DNA of 64,000 bases from an uncultured Bacteroidaceae bacterium (GTDB lineage Bacteria > Bacteroidota > Bacteroidia > Bacteroidales > Bacteroidaceae), in NCBI GenBank assembly GCA_905234555.1, contig CAJOHO010000001.1:49372-113371 (forward strand), in the 5' to 3' direction. The position numbers and the translations under genes are program-made. Shown piece after piece: positions 7,648 to 16,044 of this stretch; the stretch's first letter is position 1; each line of letters opens with the position of its first letter. The notes under the pieces were generated by a model, which saw only the letters and a list, made by a program, of their open reading frames with translations, did not search any database and was not told where the DNA came from.

Positions 7648-8715
7648 ATGCGACAGTACTTACATTTACCTTATGACACGAATGTGAGCCACGAGGAGTT
7701 GGCTCAGATGATGGCAGAGGCTTTTCCTGCCTCTCAGGTTGTGACCAGAGGAGACGAGGTCTCTATTCGCTATCGTGCTATGGTGCGAGGCAGACTGCGT
7801 GTGCATCGAGACGAGAAGGAGCAGATGGTGACGGTGAGCTACGGCTCCAGTATGCCTGCAGGTCTGGCTTGGTGGCCTTGGCTGCTTGGCGTACTTCCGG
7901 CTGTGACGATATGGGTCATTTATATGTGCCAAAAGGGAAACTTCATCAGTCAGATGACCTCCACGCTTCAAACTCGCTTGTGTAGTGGCATCCCAGAGGA
8001 TTCTCCGTTCTATGCCAGCGAAAAGGAACGTGAGAACTGGCGCAAGGGTGCTGCCCAGTCGCTGAGATGGTTGGGGATTCTCTGGTTCGCGTCTCTCGCT
8101 TTCAACCAGTTGGCTGTGTTCCTGAGAATCTACATCAACTACCATTACAATCTTGCCACGCTGGCTTCGTTCAATGAATTCGTGATTGGGATGAATCGTG
8201 TCGCTGACGGTTCTTTCGGGCTTATGTTTGGTGTTTGCCTGATTACGCTGGGCAAGGGCAGTAAGAGCGGCGTGTGGGCTGGTATCCTGAAGCTGGTGCT
8301 TCTGGTGTGTCAAAGTGTTGCGTCGCTGATAGTGATGAAAATCATGCGAAAAATGGATGTAGGCGAGATAGAGTATTTTGCCACTAACGGCAATACTACA
8401 TGGTGGAGCATCACGTTCCCCATTATCGAAACAGCTTTCGCACTAACCATCGGTTACCTGCTGTGGCGTTCACTTCGCACAGGTCCAGGCCGTTACCTAT
8501 TCCTGGCTTCCATCTGGTCTGTCGGCATCGGTCTGACGGCACACTTCCTTGAACCGCTTGTTGCCGCACAGACTCACACCGTTCTGCCCTACGTCTTATA
8601 CATCGTGGTGATGTTCTTTGTCAACTTCATCCCCGCCATCATGACGCTGAAAGCCTGGTACCTCATGCCCAACTACATGCGCATACCAAAGCCGGTGAAA
8701 AGAAAGACATCATAA
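7648..8715 (+). CDS. Polytopic membrane protein (component A of the repeated cassette)
   Basis: A 355-residue protein of unknown family. About 70 cytosolic residues (MRQYLHLPYDTNVSHEELAQ, then a beta-rich RYRAMVRGRLRVH segment) come before a first helix at about 72-93. Six more hydrophobic segments follow, around 141-163, 186-203, 210-230, 252-272, 280-300 and 312-332. The C-terminus (ITLKAWYLMPNYMRIPKPVK-like) matters for the locus: its last roughly 80 coding bases recur as broken copies at 9641-9722 and 13576-13640. It is first of the A-B-C-L set and 36 bases ahead of lipoprotein L1. No enzyme motif is evident. Confidence 0.8.
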   Translation: MRQYLHLPYDTNVSHEELAQMMAEAFPASQVVTRGDEVSIRYRAMVRGRLRVHRDEKEQMVTVSYGSSMPAGLAWWPWLLGVLPAVTIWVIYMCQKGNFISQMTSTLQTRLCSGIPEDSPFYASEKERENWRKGAAQSLRWLGILWFASLAFNQLAVFLRIYINYHYNLATLASFNEFVIGMNRVADGSFGLMFGVCLITLGKGSKSGVWAGILKLVLLVCQSVASLIVMKIMRKMDVGEIEYFATNGNTTWWSITFPIIETAFALTIGYLLWRSLRTGPGRYLFLASIWSVGIGLTAHFLEPLVAAQTHTVLPYVLYIVVMFFVNFIPAIMTLKAWYLMPNYMRIPKPVKRKTS

Positions 8716-8751
8716 AATCAACCTAATAACAATTAAAAAAACAAAACTTTT

Positions 8752-9639
8752 ATGAAAACAAAGAGAACTTTGGCTCAGAAGGCTGCGAAGGTGGCTTTTG
8801 GTCTTGGTCTGCTGGTGGTACTGGCAGGAGTTGTATCGTGTAAGGACGACAAAGAGGATGGAGAGAAACCTAAATCCTCAAAGCTTGATGGAGTGTGGTA
8901 TAGTGAACCAGAATATGGCAATACGGCAAGTCTGTATTTCAAGGGAAACGCCATAACTCTTAATCTGTTCAACAACAAAAATGAGAACTACCTCCATTCG
9001 AAGGGTTTTTATCGCATAGATGGAGACCAACTCTATTTCAGACAGACAAAGGATGGTCCTGAAGTGGCTGGAAGTTTCAGCAGGGATGGCAACAAACTGA
9101 CGTATTTAGGTACCACCTATACCAAGGATGAGAAATTCAAGGAAATCAAGCTTGAGGGTGCGTATAAATCTGTCAAATATGAAGGAGATGGTATAATGTA
9201 TGACTCTAAACCCTGCTACTTCGAAGATGGTCATGAGTGGATTTATGTCTTTGATTATACGATTGAAGGGAATGTTTTCATTTCTACTTGGAATGAAGGT
9301 GACAAGACTGTGACTTATACCGATTTGATTCGTCAGGACGGAGACAAGATAAAGATTGCTCAGACCACTTACGCTCCAGGTTGTTCGCAAGCGCCTGCTG
9401 GAACCTATAAAAGTGAACCTGATGAAGATGGCCATTACAAAATTTTCACGTTTAAGGGTTGGAAATTTGAGTATGTTATCTATAATTCAGAGGGTCAGGC
9501 TGTGAATGGTGAATTAGGCAGAGCCATTTTGGATGGAAACACGTTGTATTGTCCCAACAGCTTTATGGAAGTTCGCTTTACGTTTGCCAAGCAAGGCAAA
9601 GACATAGTCCTCGACGGAAAAGTCTGGACAAAACAGTAA
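8752..9639 (+). CDS. Lipoprotein L1 (cassette component)
   Basis: A 295-residue lipoprotein with a lipobox Cys30 (AGVVSC), followed by an acidic, Lys-rich start (KDDKEDGEKPKSSKLDGVWY). The mature part looks all-beta, with repeated segments of the type 'LDGVWYSEPEYG', 'GAYKSVKYEGDG' and 'AGTYKSEPDEDG', perhaps three lipocalin-like or blade units. I do not recognise a family. Its signal peptide is clearly related to that of L2 at 14461 (both (T/F)AQKA.KVA.GL.LL), and both place Cys at residue 30, so the two are paralogues from a duplicated cassette. Confidence 0.78.
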   Translation: MKTKRTLAQKAAKVAFGLGLLVVLAGVVSCKDDKEDGEKPKSSKLDGVWYSEPEYGNTASLYFKGNAITLNLFNNKNENYLHSKGFYRIDGDQLYFRQTKDGPEVAGSFSRDGNKLTYLGTTYTKDEKFKEIKLEGAYKSVKYEGDGIMYDSKPCYFEDGHEWIYVFDYTIEGNVFISTWNEGDKTVTYTDLIRQDGDKIKIAQTTYAPGCSQAPAGTYKSEPDEDGHYKIFTFKGWKFEYVIYNSEGQAVNGELGRAILDGNTLYCPNSFMEVRFTFAKQGKDIVLDGKVWTKQ

Positions 9640-9640
9640 C

Positions 9641-9767
9641 GTTCTTCGTCAACTTCATCCCCGCCATCATGACGCTGAAAGCCTGGTACCTCATGCCTAA
9701 CTACATGCGCATACCAAAGCCACTCTCACTACATTGCGGATCACAGCCCAGAGTGAAGTCAAAATAA
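9641..9767 (+). pseudogene. Fused 3' relics of gene A and gene B
   Basis: Bases 9641-9722 are nearly identical to the 3' end of gene A (8612-8693; FVNFIPAIMTLKAWYLMPNY). They are joined to about 30 bases matching the 3' end of gene B (PRVKSK and stop, compare 14279-14308). The B-to-C spacer after the stop is also kept (AATCGCT before ATG). No start codon belongs to it. It is the remnant of a lost A and B copy ahead of C. Confidence 0.8.
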
Positions 9768-9780
9768 AACAATAATCGCT

Positions 9781-12700
9781 ATGAGATATTCCTTTTTATA
9801 TAAATGGTTGGAATGCTTCATCGCCCTGATGATGCCAATGGCTTTGTGGGCACATGAGGTAGAAATGAGTGCAGACCTACGCAATACGAATGTGAATGGT
9901 TGGCGGGATATGGCGCTGGCGGCACGATTTACGGTCAACGGCGTGGAGTTGCAGTTAGTAGAAGCAGGCAAGGATACCCCAACAGGAGGCGGTAACTTTA
10001 TAGATAATCGTTATAAGGCTACCGTCAAGGCAGGACAGCCCATTGAGTTTGCTGTGCAGGGTATCCGTGGTAAAGGCCCCAGTGTGAAGGGTTACTATGC
10101 CGGCATTCACGTCTATGATTTTTCAGACGAGAATCCGGAAGCATTCGAGAAAACTGAGGATGGACGGTTTGCATCGGCAAAACTGAACTACATCGTTACG
10201 GACCGTTTGAACAGTCAAAAGCGGTTTCGTGTCATCATGGAGTATTATAGTATTGTCGATATTGGTGGAGGAACTTTACGTCAGGTGTTGCGTGTCAGCC
10301 ATGAGATAGAGTTCACAGTGGAAGGCGAATACGAAGCGAGTGATGAGGAAAAGCACGTGGTGATCGACGACACAGCCTCTGGCACTAGTGGCGAATGGGG
10401 ATGGGCTATTCCGCTGGCTGTAGTTGTGGGACTGCTGACCTATCTTGGCGTCAAGAAAGGTAAAGGTAAGGGCAAGGACGGTGGTCAGCAGGACCGTTGC
10501 GAACTGCGCATCTACAAGCAGTTCGGCGACACGCTGCTGGCTGGCGAAGCCCCCAGACAGGTCTTTGCCCGTGTTGTCAGGATTCCTGCAGGCGGCGGAC
10601 CCGAATATACCGATATGATGCTTACGCAGATGATCCTGATAACACCAGGCGACAACTACATGCAGGTAAAACCAGCCGGTATGCACGGCGAGTGGCAGTC
10701 AGCATGGATTTCTGCACCCGAAATGCCCGAAGGGCAGCCTGTGCCCGAAGAAGGCATCGTCCGCTTCTATGTGGGAAATGCAGGCGGCAGCTTCACCAAC
10801 AACCTCCATTTCAAGATAGAAGCAGGTCGCTTCCTCTATTATCAGGACAACCTCGCCATTCCAGCCCACTACGACAAGACCGTGAAACTTCCCTTCGTGG
10901 TCATCGGCATCCCCGACGGCGCACCCGTCGAAGCAAAGATCCTCGACAGCGCCGGCAAACCCACCGACTTCTACAACGTAGCTGTCAAGTGGAACCCAGA
11001 GAAGGAAGTACACGAAGCCGTCATCAGCGACCGCAAGCTTGACGAGAAGACCGACAACGGTACACCTGGCGACTTCATCGGCTTCGACCTCGAAATGAAA
11101 GCCAAAACATCAGGCGGACAGGTGATAGAAAGCCGCTTCCCTGTGGTGCGCTACTACATGGGACTGGTGTTCAAGGTGGGCGACGAAGGTGTGAACGTAT
11201 CGCCCGAAAGTGTGCAGCACGTGAAGTGCTACACAGAAGAATACAGCCCTGAAAAGCACCTGAAGTGTCTGGTCGGCAACAGGAAAAACGGCAAGACCTT
11301 CGTGCCGGCTGAGACCATCGGTCAGCTCCTGCTCTACGACTACGACGAGACGGAGCACAAGATCCAGGTCTTTTCCGTCGTGCCTAACAACTATTCCATC
11401 AAAGCCATCGACGAGAAAGAGGACCGACAGGTGCAGGGCATCAGGCTCTTCCCCGACTTCAAGGACGACAAGGGCAACTTCACCAGCTACTGTGTGCTTC
11501 GCTGTATGGAGGGAGTGCTCGACCCGCCTTCACGCATCGATGCCCTCATCACCTTCGAGGCAACCGTTGAGCAGAAGAAATACAAGTGCGAGAAACACGT
11601 CCTGCTCATCTCCCAACCCTGGCGCACGTTCCAGACTGACGCCCTTTGGAAGGCTGCCATCAAAGCCGACGAGGAGACGATGCGCCGCCTCAATGCCATC
11701 CTTGAGAAAATCGAGCGCGACGGACAGACCGACCGCCTGCTGCCTGTCGTCAAGTATATCAACAACCTGATTGACGGCTACAAACTCAACTACGGCTTCG
11801 ACAAGGCTTCCCTCCATTTCGCAGGTGCCGTGTATAATCACATGCTCACCGAACGGGCTGAATACACGTTCAACGAGACCGTTCCTCTCAGTCTGGGCGA
11901 CGACCTGCTGGAGTGTGTGCGTCTGACTTACGAACAGTACGGCCGTCCCATCGTCGATGCCACGAACAAGTTCAACCAGAAGTACGGAACGATAGTCCTC
12001 GTGGGACGTATCGCCATCGGCTTCTGGACCTACGGTCAATCCGAGGCGTTCTTCCGTGCCTACGATGCGCTCAGCCTCGGTGCGACAGCTGCCACGCTGA
12101 CGGAGATTTACATCGATGAGGGTTCTGACGCTCTGACCAAGAACCTCTGGGCAATGGCAAAGGAGGCAGGCAAGATGCAGATCATCCTGACAGGTGTGCA
12201 GATCGGTCTGGGCGTAGGCTTCGGCGGACTGCGTGCCAAGTACAACCCTCGTGTCAGCACCAGCAAGCTCATCACCCCTGGCGACATCAAGCCGAAGACA
12301 AAGCCTCAGGTCAGCAAGAACCAGTTCTCGTCTGCTAAGAAAGGCCGTATTACAAAGGAAGCCTGTGCCAAGAGCGACAAGCTACAGGCCAAGGCAAAGG
12401 CGGAGGTAAACTCGCCTGAAGCCAAACTCAAGACCAAGGGCATGAAGCCTGATCGCGACCTCAAGTCGGCTGAAGCTTATACCGATGCCAAGGCCAACCG
12501 CAATATCGAAGACTTGCACGCCGCCATCGAACTGTGCCGTGATAACCCCACCCCTGAGAACCTCGCCCTCAAACGCAAGCTCATCATCGAGGTGCAGGCG
12601 GACAAAACCGCTATGCACAAGCTCAGACATCTGATGGATCCTGAATACAAGATGGTGAAGGCAGAGTTCAACCGCGAGTGGTACGGTATCAACGCCAAGG

Positions 12701-13527
12701 TCGATAAGGCGGTTATCAATAAACTGGCAGAGAAGTACGGTCTCTCGCCAGAGCAAATCAAACTGGAGAACATATCCAGCTCGAAGACCATAAAGCTGCT
12801 CGAAGGCGATGCCTTAACCATGGACCGCGACACCACCTACTACTACGTCAACAAGAAAGGAGAGAAGGTCTATTTCGAGCAGACCTTCACGGATAATGTT
12901 TACAAGCAGTGCCTGCATAAGGAAGTCCTAGGCTACGAGGCACACTCTCAAGAAGCAGCTAACCAGTTCGGTAAGAAGGTCGATCATACGGTCATCGAGG
13001 ATGTGGCACACCATGCCGAGAGTTTCGGCGTGGACATCGACCCGATGATGGATCCCAGCCGCCACGGAGAAGCGCTTAAGAATCCAAACAAGGTAGCTGA
13101 CACCATCACCTTCAAGGGTGCTGATCGGTTCGCCAATGCGGACAAGTACTTCAAGCTCTCCGACATGCTGACGGGTGAGGATAAACTGAAGATGCAGCGT
13201 CAGGCCATCAACGAAGTGAAAGAGGGCGCCTACATGATTGCGAAGGACGGTGACAGCTTCGTCATCCCCATCGACAAGGCTCGTGCTGACGTGAACGGTG
13301 GTCTGCTGGTCAGCGACAAGCTTCGTCGTGCCATCGAGCATTGCCGCCTCGTCGATACTGACAACCCCATTCACATCGAGGAATTGCAGCTGCGTCTCAA
13401 AAGCGAGGGTTACAGTTCCTTTAGCGAAGTCTCTACCGACCTCGGCAACACCATGCGTCGCATCGGCTCTCCCAAACTGAGTACTCCCACAGGAACCTCA
13501 AATAACGTGTATCATCTCAATTCGTAA
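9781..13527 (+). CDS. Large exported multidomain protein C, possible surface effector or toxin
   Basis: A 1248-residue protein of no family I can name. It starts with a signal-like helix (residues 9-24, ending LWAHEVE), then a beta domain to about 185. A hydrophobic helix at about 206-222 (WAIPLAVVVGLLTYLGV) is followed by a basic Gly/Lys run. A long series of Ig-like beta segments covers about 235-620, and a helical part about 640-760. Hydrophobic helices follow near 740-850 (ILTGVQIGLGVGFGGL), then a Lys/Ala hinge (about 850-920). The polar C-terminal region of about 300 residues includes HHAESFGVDIDPMMDPSRHG. A long stalk, a membrane-active middle, a basic hinge and a variable tip is the plan of polymorphic toxins, but I see no known toxin motif. 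Gene B, 155 bases downstream, could be an immunity partner; that is inference. Confidence 0.75.
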   Translation: MRYSFLYKWLECFIALMMPMALWAHEVEMSADLRNTNVNGWRDMALAARFTVNGVELQLVEAGKDTPTGGGNFIDNRYKATVKAGQPIEFAVQGIRGKGPSVKGYYAGIHVYDFSDENPEAFEKTEDGRFASAKLNYIVTDRLNSQKRFRVIMEYYSIVDIGGGTLRQVLRVSHEIEFTVEGEYEASDEEKHVVIDDTASGTSGEWGWAIPLAVVVGLLTYLGVKKGKGKGKDGGQQDRCELRIYKQFGDTLLAGEAPRQVFARVVRIPAGGGPEYTDMMLTQMILITPGDNYMQVKPAGMHGEWQSAWISAPEMPEGQPVPEEGIVRFYVGNAGGSFTNNLHFKIEAGRFLYYQDNLAIPAHYDKTVKLPFVVIGIPDGAPVEAKILDSAGKPTDFYNVAVKWNPEKEVHEAVISDRKLDEKTDNGTPGDFIGFDLEMKAKTSGGQVIESRFPVVRYYMGLVFKVGDEGVNVSPESVQHVKCYTEEYSPEKHLKCLVGNRKNGKTFVPAETIGQLLLYDYDETEHKIQVFSVVPNNYSIKAIDEKEDRQVQGIRLFPDFKDDKGNFTSYCVLRCMEGVLDPPSRIDALITFEATVEQKKYKCEKHVLLISQPWRTFQTDALWKAAIKADEETMRRLNAILEKIERDGQTDRLLPVVKYINNLIDGYKLNYGFDKASLHFAGAVYNHMLTERAEYTFNETVPLSLGDDLLECVRLTYEQYGRPIVDATNKFNQKYGTIVLVGRIAIGFWTYGQSEAFFRAYDALSLGATAATLTEIYIDEGSDALTKNLWAMAKEAGKMQIILTGVQIGLGVGFGGLRAKYNPRVSTSKLITPGDIKPKTKPQVSKNQFSSAKKGRITKEACAKSDKLQAKAKAEVNSPEAKLKTKGMKPDRDLKSAEAYTDAKANRNIEDLHAAIELCRDNPTPENLALKRKLIIEVQADKTAMHKLRHLMDPEYKMVKAEFNREWYGINAKVDKAVINKLAEKYGLSPEQIKLENISSSKTIKLLEGDALTMDRDTTYYYVNKKGEKVYFEQTFTDNVYKQCLHKEVLGYEAHSQEAANQFGKKVDHTVIEDVAHHAESFGVDIDPMMDPSRHGEALKNPNKVADTITFKGADRFANADKYFKLSDMLTGEDKLKMQRQAINEVKEGAYMIAKDGDSFVIPIDKARADVNGGLLVSDKLRRAIEHCRLVDTDNPIHIEELQLRLKSEGYSSFSEVSTDLGNTMRRIGSPKLSTPTGTSNNVYHLNS

Positions 13528-13575
13528 AGTAGTAATAATGGACAAAGCAGTAACCGTCCCTATTATAAATAAGGT

Positions 13576-13640
13576 AAGGACGCTAAAAGCCTGGTATCTC
13601 ATGCCCAACTACATGCGAATCAAATCCCCAAGCCAGTAAT
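13576..13640 (+). pseudogene. 3' relic of gene A
   Basis: GACGCTAAAAGCCTGGTA and the next 40 bases repeat the end of gene A (8643-8700; LKAWYLMPNYMRI) with small changes, ending in a stop at 13638-13640. Only the tail survives. It separates C from B, as expected if a complete A once stood in front of this B. Confidence 0.75.
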
Positions 13641-13681
13641 AACGAAGACGGAAACAGTATCGCGAAGTTCTTTAAAGCATA

Positions 13682-14308
13682 ATGAGTAAAAAGCCATCAT
13701 ATAACGATAGAGTTCTTTTCTGTCCTGACGGGAAGTACCGTTGGGTGTATGAGTTCAGCATGATGAAGAATCCCGTCATCATGCTGGTGGTCTGCAAGAT
13801 ATTCTTCTGGATATTCTTTGCGCTCTGGGTATTCATCAGCATGGTTGACGGCTCGCGTGAGGGGTTCTTCGGCTCATTACTCAAGAACGGCAAGTGGATG
13901 CTTATCCTTATGGGTGTGTTCGTAGTGCTCATCGCCATCTCCTATACCATTGTGGCGGCACAGAACCACTGGAAGTATGTCGTATTTTTTGAGATGGACG
14001 AAAGCGGCGTGATTCACCGCCAGATGAAGACGCAGGTGAAGAAAACCAAAGCTATGTCATGGCTTACCGTTCTGGCTGGTTTGGCAGCTGGCAACATTAC
14101 CACCGTAGCTGTCGGTCTTAATAGCGCGGCCAAGACCATGAGTGCGTCCGATTTCATGGTAGTGCGTAAGGTGAAACCTCTTCGCCGCTGGAACACCATC
14201 AAGGTGAACGAACCCTTCTGCAAGAATCAGGTCTATGTCCACAAGGACGACTTCGACTTCGTTTATCACTACATCGTGGATCACTGTCCCAGAGTTAAGT
14301 CAAAATAA
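13682..14308 (+). CDS. Two-helix membrane protein (component B)
   Basis: A 208-residue protein with two close hydrophobic segments, about residues 28-53 (NPVIMLVVCKIFFWIFFALW) and 70-93 (WMLILMGVFVVLIAISYTIV). A cytosolic region follows that looks like a YcxB/PH-type beta domain, with a short hydrophobic stretch SWLTVLAGLAAGNITTVAVG near 125. The N-terminus NDRVLFCPDGKYRWVYEFS resembles small membrane-anchored proteins of gut Firmicutes and Prevotella, but I cannot name the family. Its tail (HCPRVKSK) and the spacer to C are repeated at 9735-9780. If C is a toxin, B is the best immunity candidate by position. Confidence 0.75.
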   Translation: MSKKPSYNDRVLFCPDGKYRWVYEFSMMKNPVIMLVVCKIFFWIFFALWVFISMVDGSREGFFGSLLKNGKWMLILMGVFVVLIAISYTIVAAQNHWKYVVFFEMDESGVIHRQMKTQVKKTKAMSWLTVLAGLAAGNITTVAVGLNSAAKTMSASDFMVVRKVKPLRRWNTIKVNEPFCKNQVYVHKDDFDFVYHYIVDHCPRVKSK

Positions 14309-14321
14309 AACGATAATCGCT

Positions 14322-14394
14322 ATGAGATATTTCTTTTTATATAAATGGTTGGTATGCTTCAACTTCCAACAACGTGTATCATCTCAATCCGTAA
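14322..14394 (+). pseudogene. Internally deleted copy of gene C (5' and 3' ends only)
   Basis: The first 40 bases copy the start of gene C (MRY.FLYKWL.CF, compare 9781) and the next 30 copy its end (NNVYHLN and TAA, compare 13501-13527). The middle 3.7 kb is gone and the two parts are out of frame. The spacer from B's stop is the same as that before intact C. Confidence 0.85.
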
Positions 14395-14460
14395 AATAAT
14401 ATGGCAAAAGAGGAAAAGCAATAAAAAATGGAAGAAATATAATCAACAACAATAGGATTT

Positions 14461-15300
14461 ATGAAACGAATGAGAACTTTCGCTCAGAAGGCTGTAAAGG
14501 TGGCTTCCGGCCTCAGCCTGTTGGTGGGGCTGGCTGTCGTAATGTCGTGCAGCAAGGAAAAGGACGACTTGGGTTCTCGGATAAAGGGAAAGTGGGCAAT
14601 CACTCATGTACAGTTACAGAAGAATGACATTTGGAACGAATGGCCTGGAGGAAAGGCTTCGGTTGAGTTCGACGGAGAAGGACATTGTCTTTTGGACTTT
14701 TTTGGTACTGTAACAGATACTGCTTCCTACGAAGTGAAAGGGAAGAAGATACTCCTGCATCATCAAGATAACCAGACTCAAGTTATAGAAATTCTTCAGT
14801 CAGAGCATGACACGCATGAAATCGCCTTCTATAACGACTCCACTAAAAATACGGCTACCAATTATAAACTTTCTCGTATTCCTGCTACTGAGGATGAAGC
14901 CCAAAGGTTATTGGTGGGTCAGTGGTTGTGGACTGGAGAACAAGTAGCCCATTACTATGCACACGAAGAAGACCTTTACGAAGAAGAGACATACTTTGAA
15001 ATCACAGAAGACGGAGTCTTGTATTTGATCTTCAAAATCAGGAGCGATGCCAAAGATGGCGAGTGGTATTCAGATTATAAAGACAAGTATGTTGGCTACT
15101 TCCTGACCAAGCGTCCTGTTGTTATTGAATCAAAGGACGATAACCCTGCCTGTGGAACCATCAATATTGGGGTGGATGTACAACTAAAATATGAACACTT
15201 GACGGCCACGAGTGTGTCCGTTGGTTTTGGTAATGATTCTCAGAAATATGTTCGTGCTCCCCATAAGATTAACTTCACCGAAATAAAACGCCCTTTGTGA
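14461..15300 (+). CDS. Lipoprotein L2 (cassette component)
   Basis: A 279-residue lipoprotein paralogous to L1 at the signal peptide (MKRMRTFAQKAVKVASGLSL, lipobox VMSC, Cys30). The mature part opens with GSRIKGKWAITHVQL, a lipocalin-like 'G.W' start, then alternates beta segments such as GQWLWTGEQVAHYYAHEEDL. The mature sequence has diverged strongly from L1, which would fit different ligands or partners. It closes the A-B-C-L locus. Function unknown. Confidence 0.78.
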   Translation: MKRMRTFAQKAVKVASGLSLLVGLAVVMSCSKEKDDLGSRIKGKWAITHVQLQKNDIWNEWPGGKASVEFDGEGHCLLDFFGTVTDTASYEVKGKKILLHHQDNQTQVIEILQSEHDTHEIAFYNDSTKNTATNYKLSRIPATEDEAQRLLVGQWLWTGEQVAHYYAHEEDLYEEETYFEITEDGVLYLIFKIRSDAKDGEWYSDYKDKYVGYFLTKRPVVIESKDDNPACGTINIGVDVQLKYEHLTATSVSVGFGNDSQKYVRAPHKINFTEIKRPL

Positions 15301-15376
15301 CAAACTATCTCTGCAGAGGACTAAAAGTGACATCTTTATTCTGTAAAATGCTTGATTAAGATAAAATAATTATTCA

Positions 15377-15402
15377 AAAAGTTGTAAGATTCGACAACTT
15401 TT
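15377..15402. promoter_or_regulatory. Palindromic operator inside the toxin-antitoxin promoter
   Basis: AAAAGTTGT (15377-15385) and ACAACTTTT (15394-15402) form a perfect 9-bp inverted repeat with 8 bases between. It covers the -33 box and the spacer to -7, where binding of the HigA-type antitoxin would block transcription. Confidence 0.65.
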
Positions 15403-15412
15403 CATAACTTTG
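15382..15412 (+). promoter_or_regulatory. Promoter of the toxin-antitoxin operon
   Basis: TTGT (15382-15385), 19 bases, TAACTTTG (15405-15412). The toxin ATG at 15418 is only five bases beyond the -7 box, so the transcript should be leaderless or nearly so. Confidence 0.7.
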
Positions 15413-15417
15413 CAACC

Positions 15418-15759
15418 ATGAAACGAAAGATAAGAACATACGGTGGCTATTTTGAGTCATTCATGCAGACTCTTTCAACGAAGGAGCAAGAGAAAATTCA
15501 ATATGGACTTTTGCTACTAAAAACTCAGGGCAGGTTACCCAAGAAGTTTGTTAAGTTCATACGTGATAGCATCTATGAATTACGCACAGAGTTTGGCGGT
15601 AACATATTCCGTATGTTTTTCATCTTTGATGAAGGAGACATAGTGGTACTCTTTAATAGTTTTCAAAAGAAAACGCAGAAGACGCCACAGAACGAAATAG
15701 AAAAAGCAATTAAAATAAAGGAGGCATATTATGCAGACAAACAATCACAAAATCGTTGA
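15418..15759 (+). CDS. HigB/RelE-type toxin (Gp49-like)
   Basis: A 113-residue basic protein of the RelE/HigB fold (phage Gp49-like family): SIYELRTEFGGNIFRMFFIF followed by FDEGDIVVLFNSFQKKTQKTP and a C-terminal helix EIEKAIKIKEAYYAD. The conserved Arg/Lys and the 'LF..F.KK..KTP' strand are characteristic. Toxins of this family cleave mRNA at the ribosome. It overlaps the antitoxin gene by 29 bases, the toxin-first order typical of higBA. Confidence 0.88.
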   Translation: MKRKIRTYGGYFESFMQTLSTKEQEKIQYGLLLLKTQGRLPKKFVKFIRDSIYELRTEFGGNIFRMFFIFDEGDIVVLFNSFQKKTQKTPQNEIEKAIKIKEAYYADKQSQNR

Positions 15760-16036
15760 CTACGATGCTATTTTAGATGCAAAGTTTGGTGCAGAGGGTA
15801 CACCAGAACGTGCTCGTGCTGAAGAAGATGCATACGCTTTTTATTCTGGCCAAATATTGCAAGAAGCTCGCAAAGAGGCAAAAGTGACTCAGGCGGAGCT
15901 TGCAGCTCGTACGCAGACTACGAAATCATACATTTCGAAAATTGAAAATGGTGTTCTTACCCCCAGCGTCGGTGTTTTCTATCGTATTATTGCTGCTCTT
16001 GGGATGAGAGTCGAAGTCGTTAAACCTATCTACTAA
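15731..16036 (+). CDS. HigA-type antitoxin, XRE family HTH
   Basis: A 101-residue protein with an N-terminal toxin-binding part (MQTNNHKIVDYDAILDAKFG, then an acidic helix EEDAYAFYSGQILQEARKEA) and a C-terminal XRE helix-turn-helix (VTQAELAARTQTTKSYISKI, ENG, then TPSVGVFYRIIAALG). It should neutralise the toxin and repress the operon through the palindrome at 15377-15402. The ATG at 15731 lies inside the toxin gene, giving translational coupling. Confidence 0.9.
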   Translation: MQTNNHKIVDYDAILDAKFGAEGTPERARAEEDAYAFYSGQILQEARKEAKVTQAELAARTQTTKSYISKIENGVLTPSVGVFYRIIAALGMRVEVVKPIY

Positions 16037-16044
16037 CTCTCTTT

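Noticed and set aside
9549..9767. 72-codon frame across the L1 end as a gene
   Set aside because: Its start is inside L1 and the rest is the fused tails of A and B; better described as a relic.
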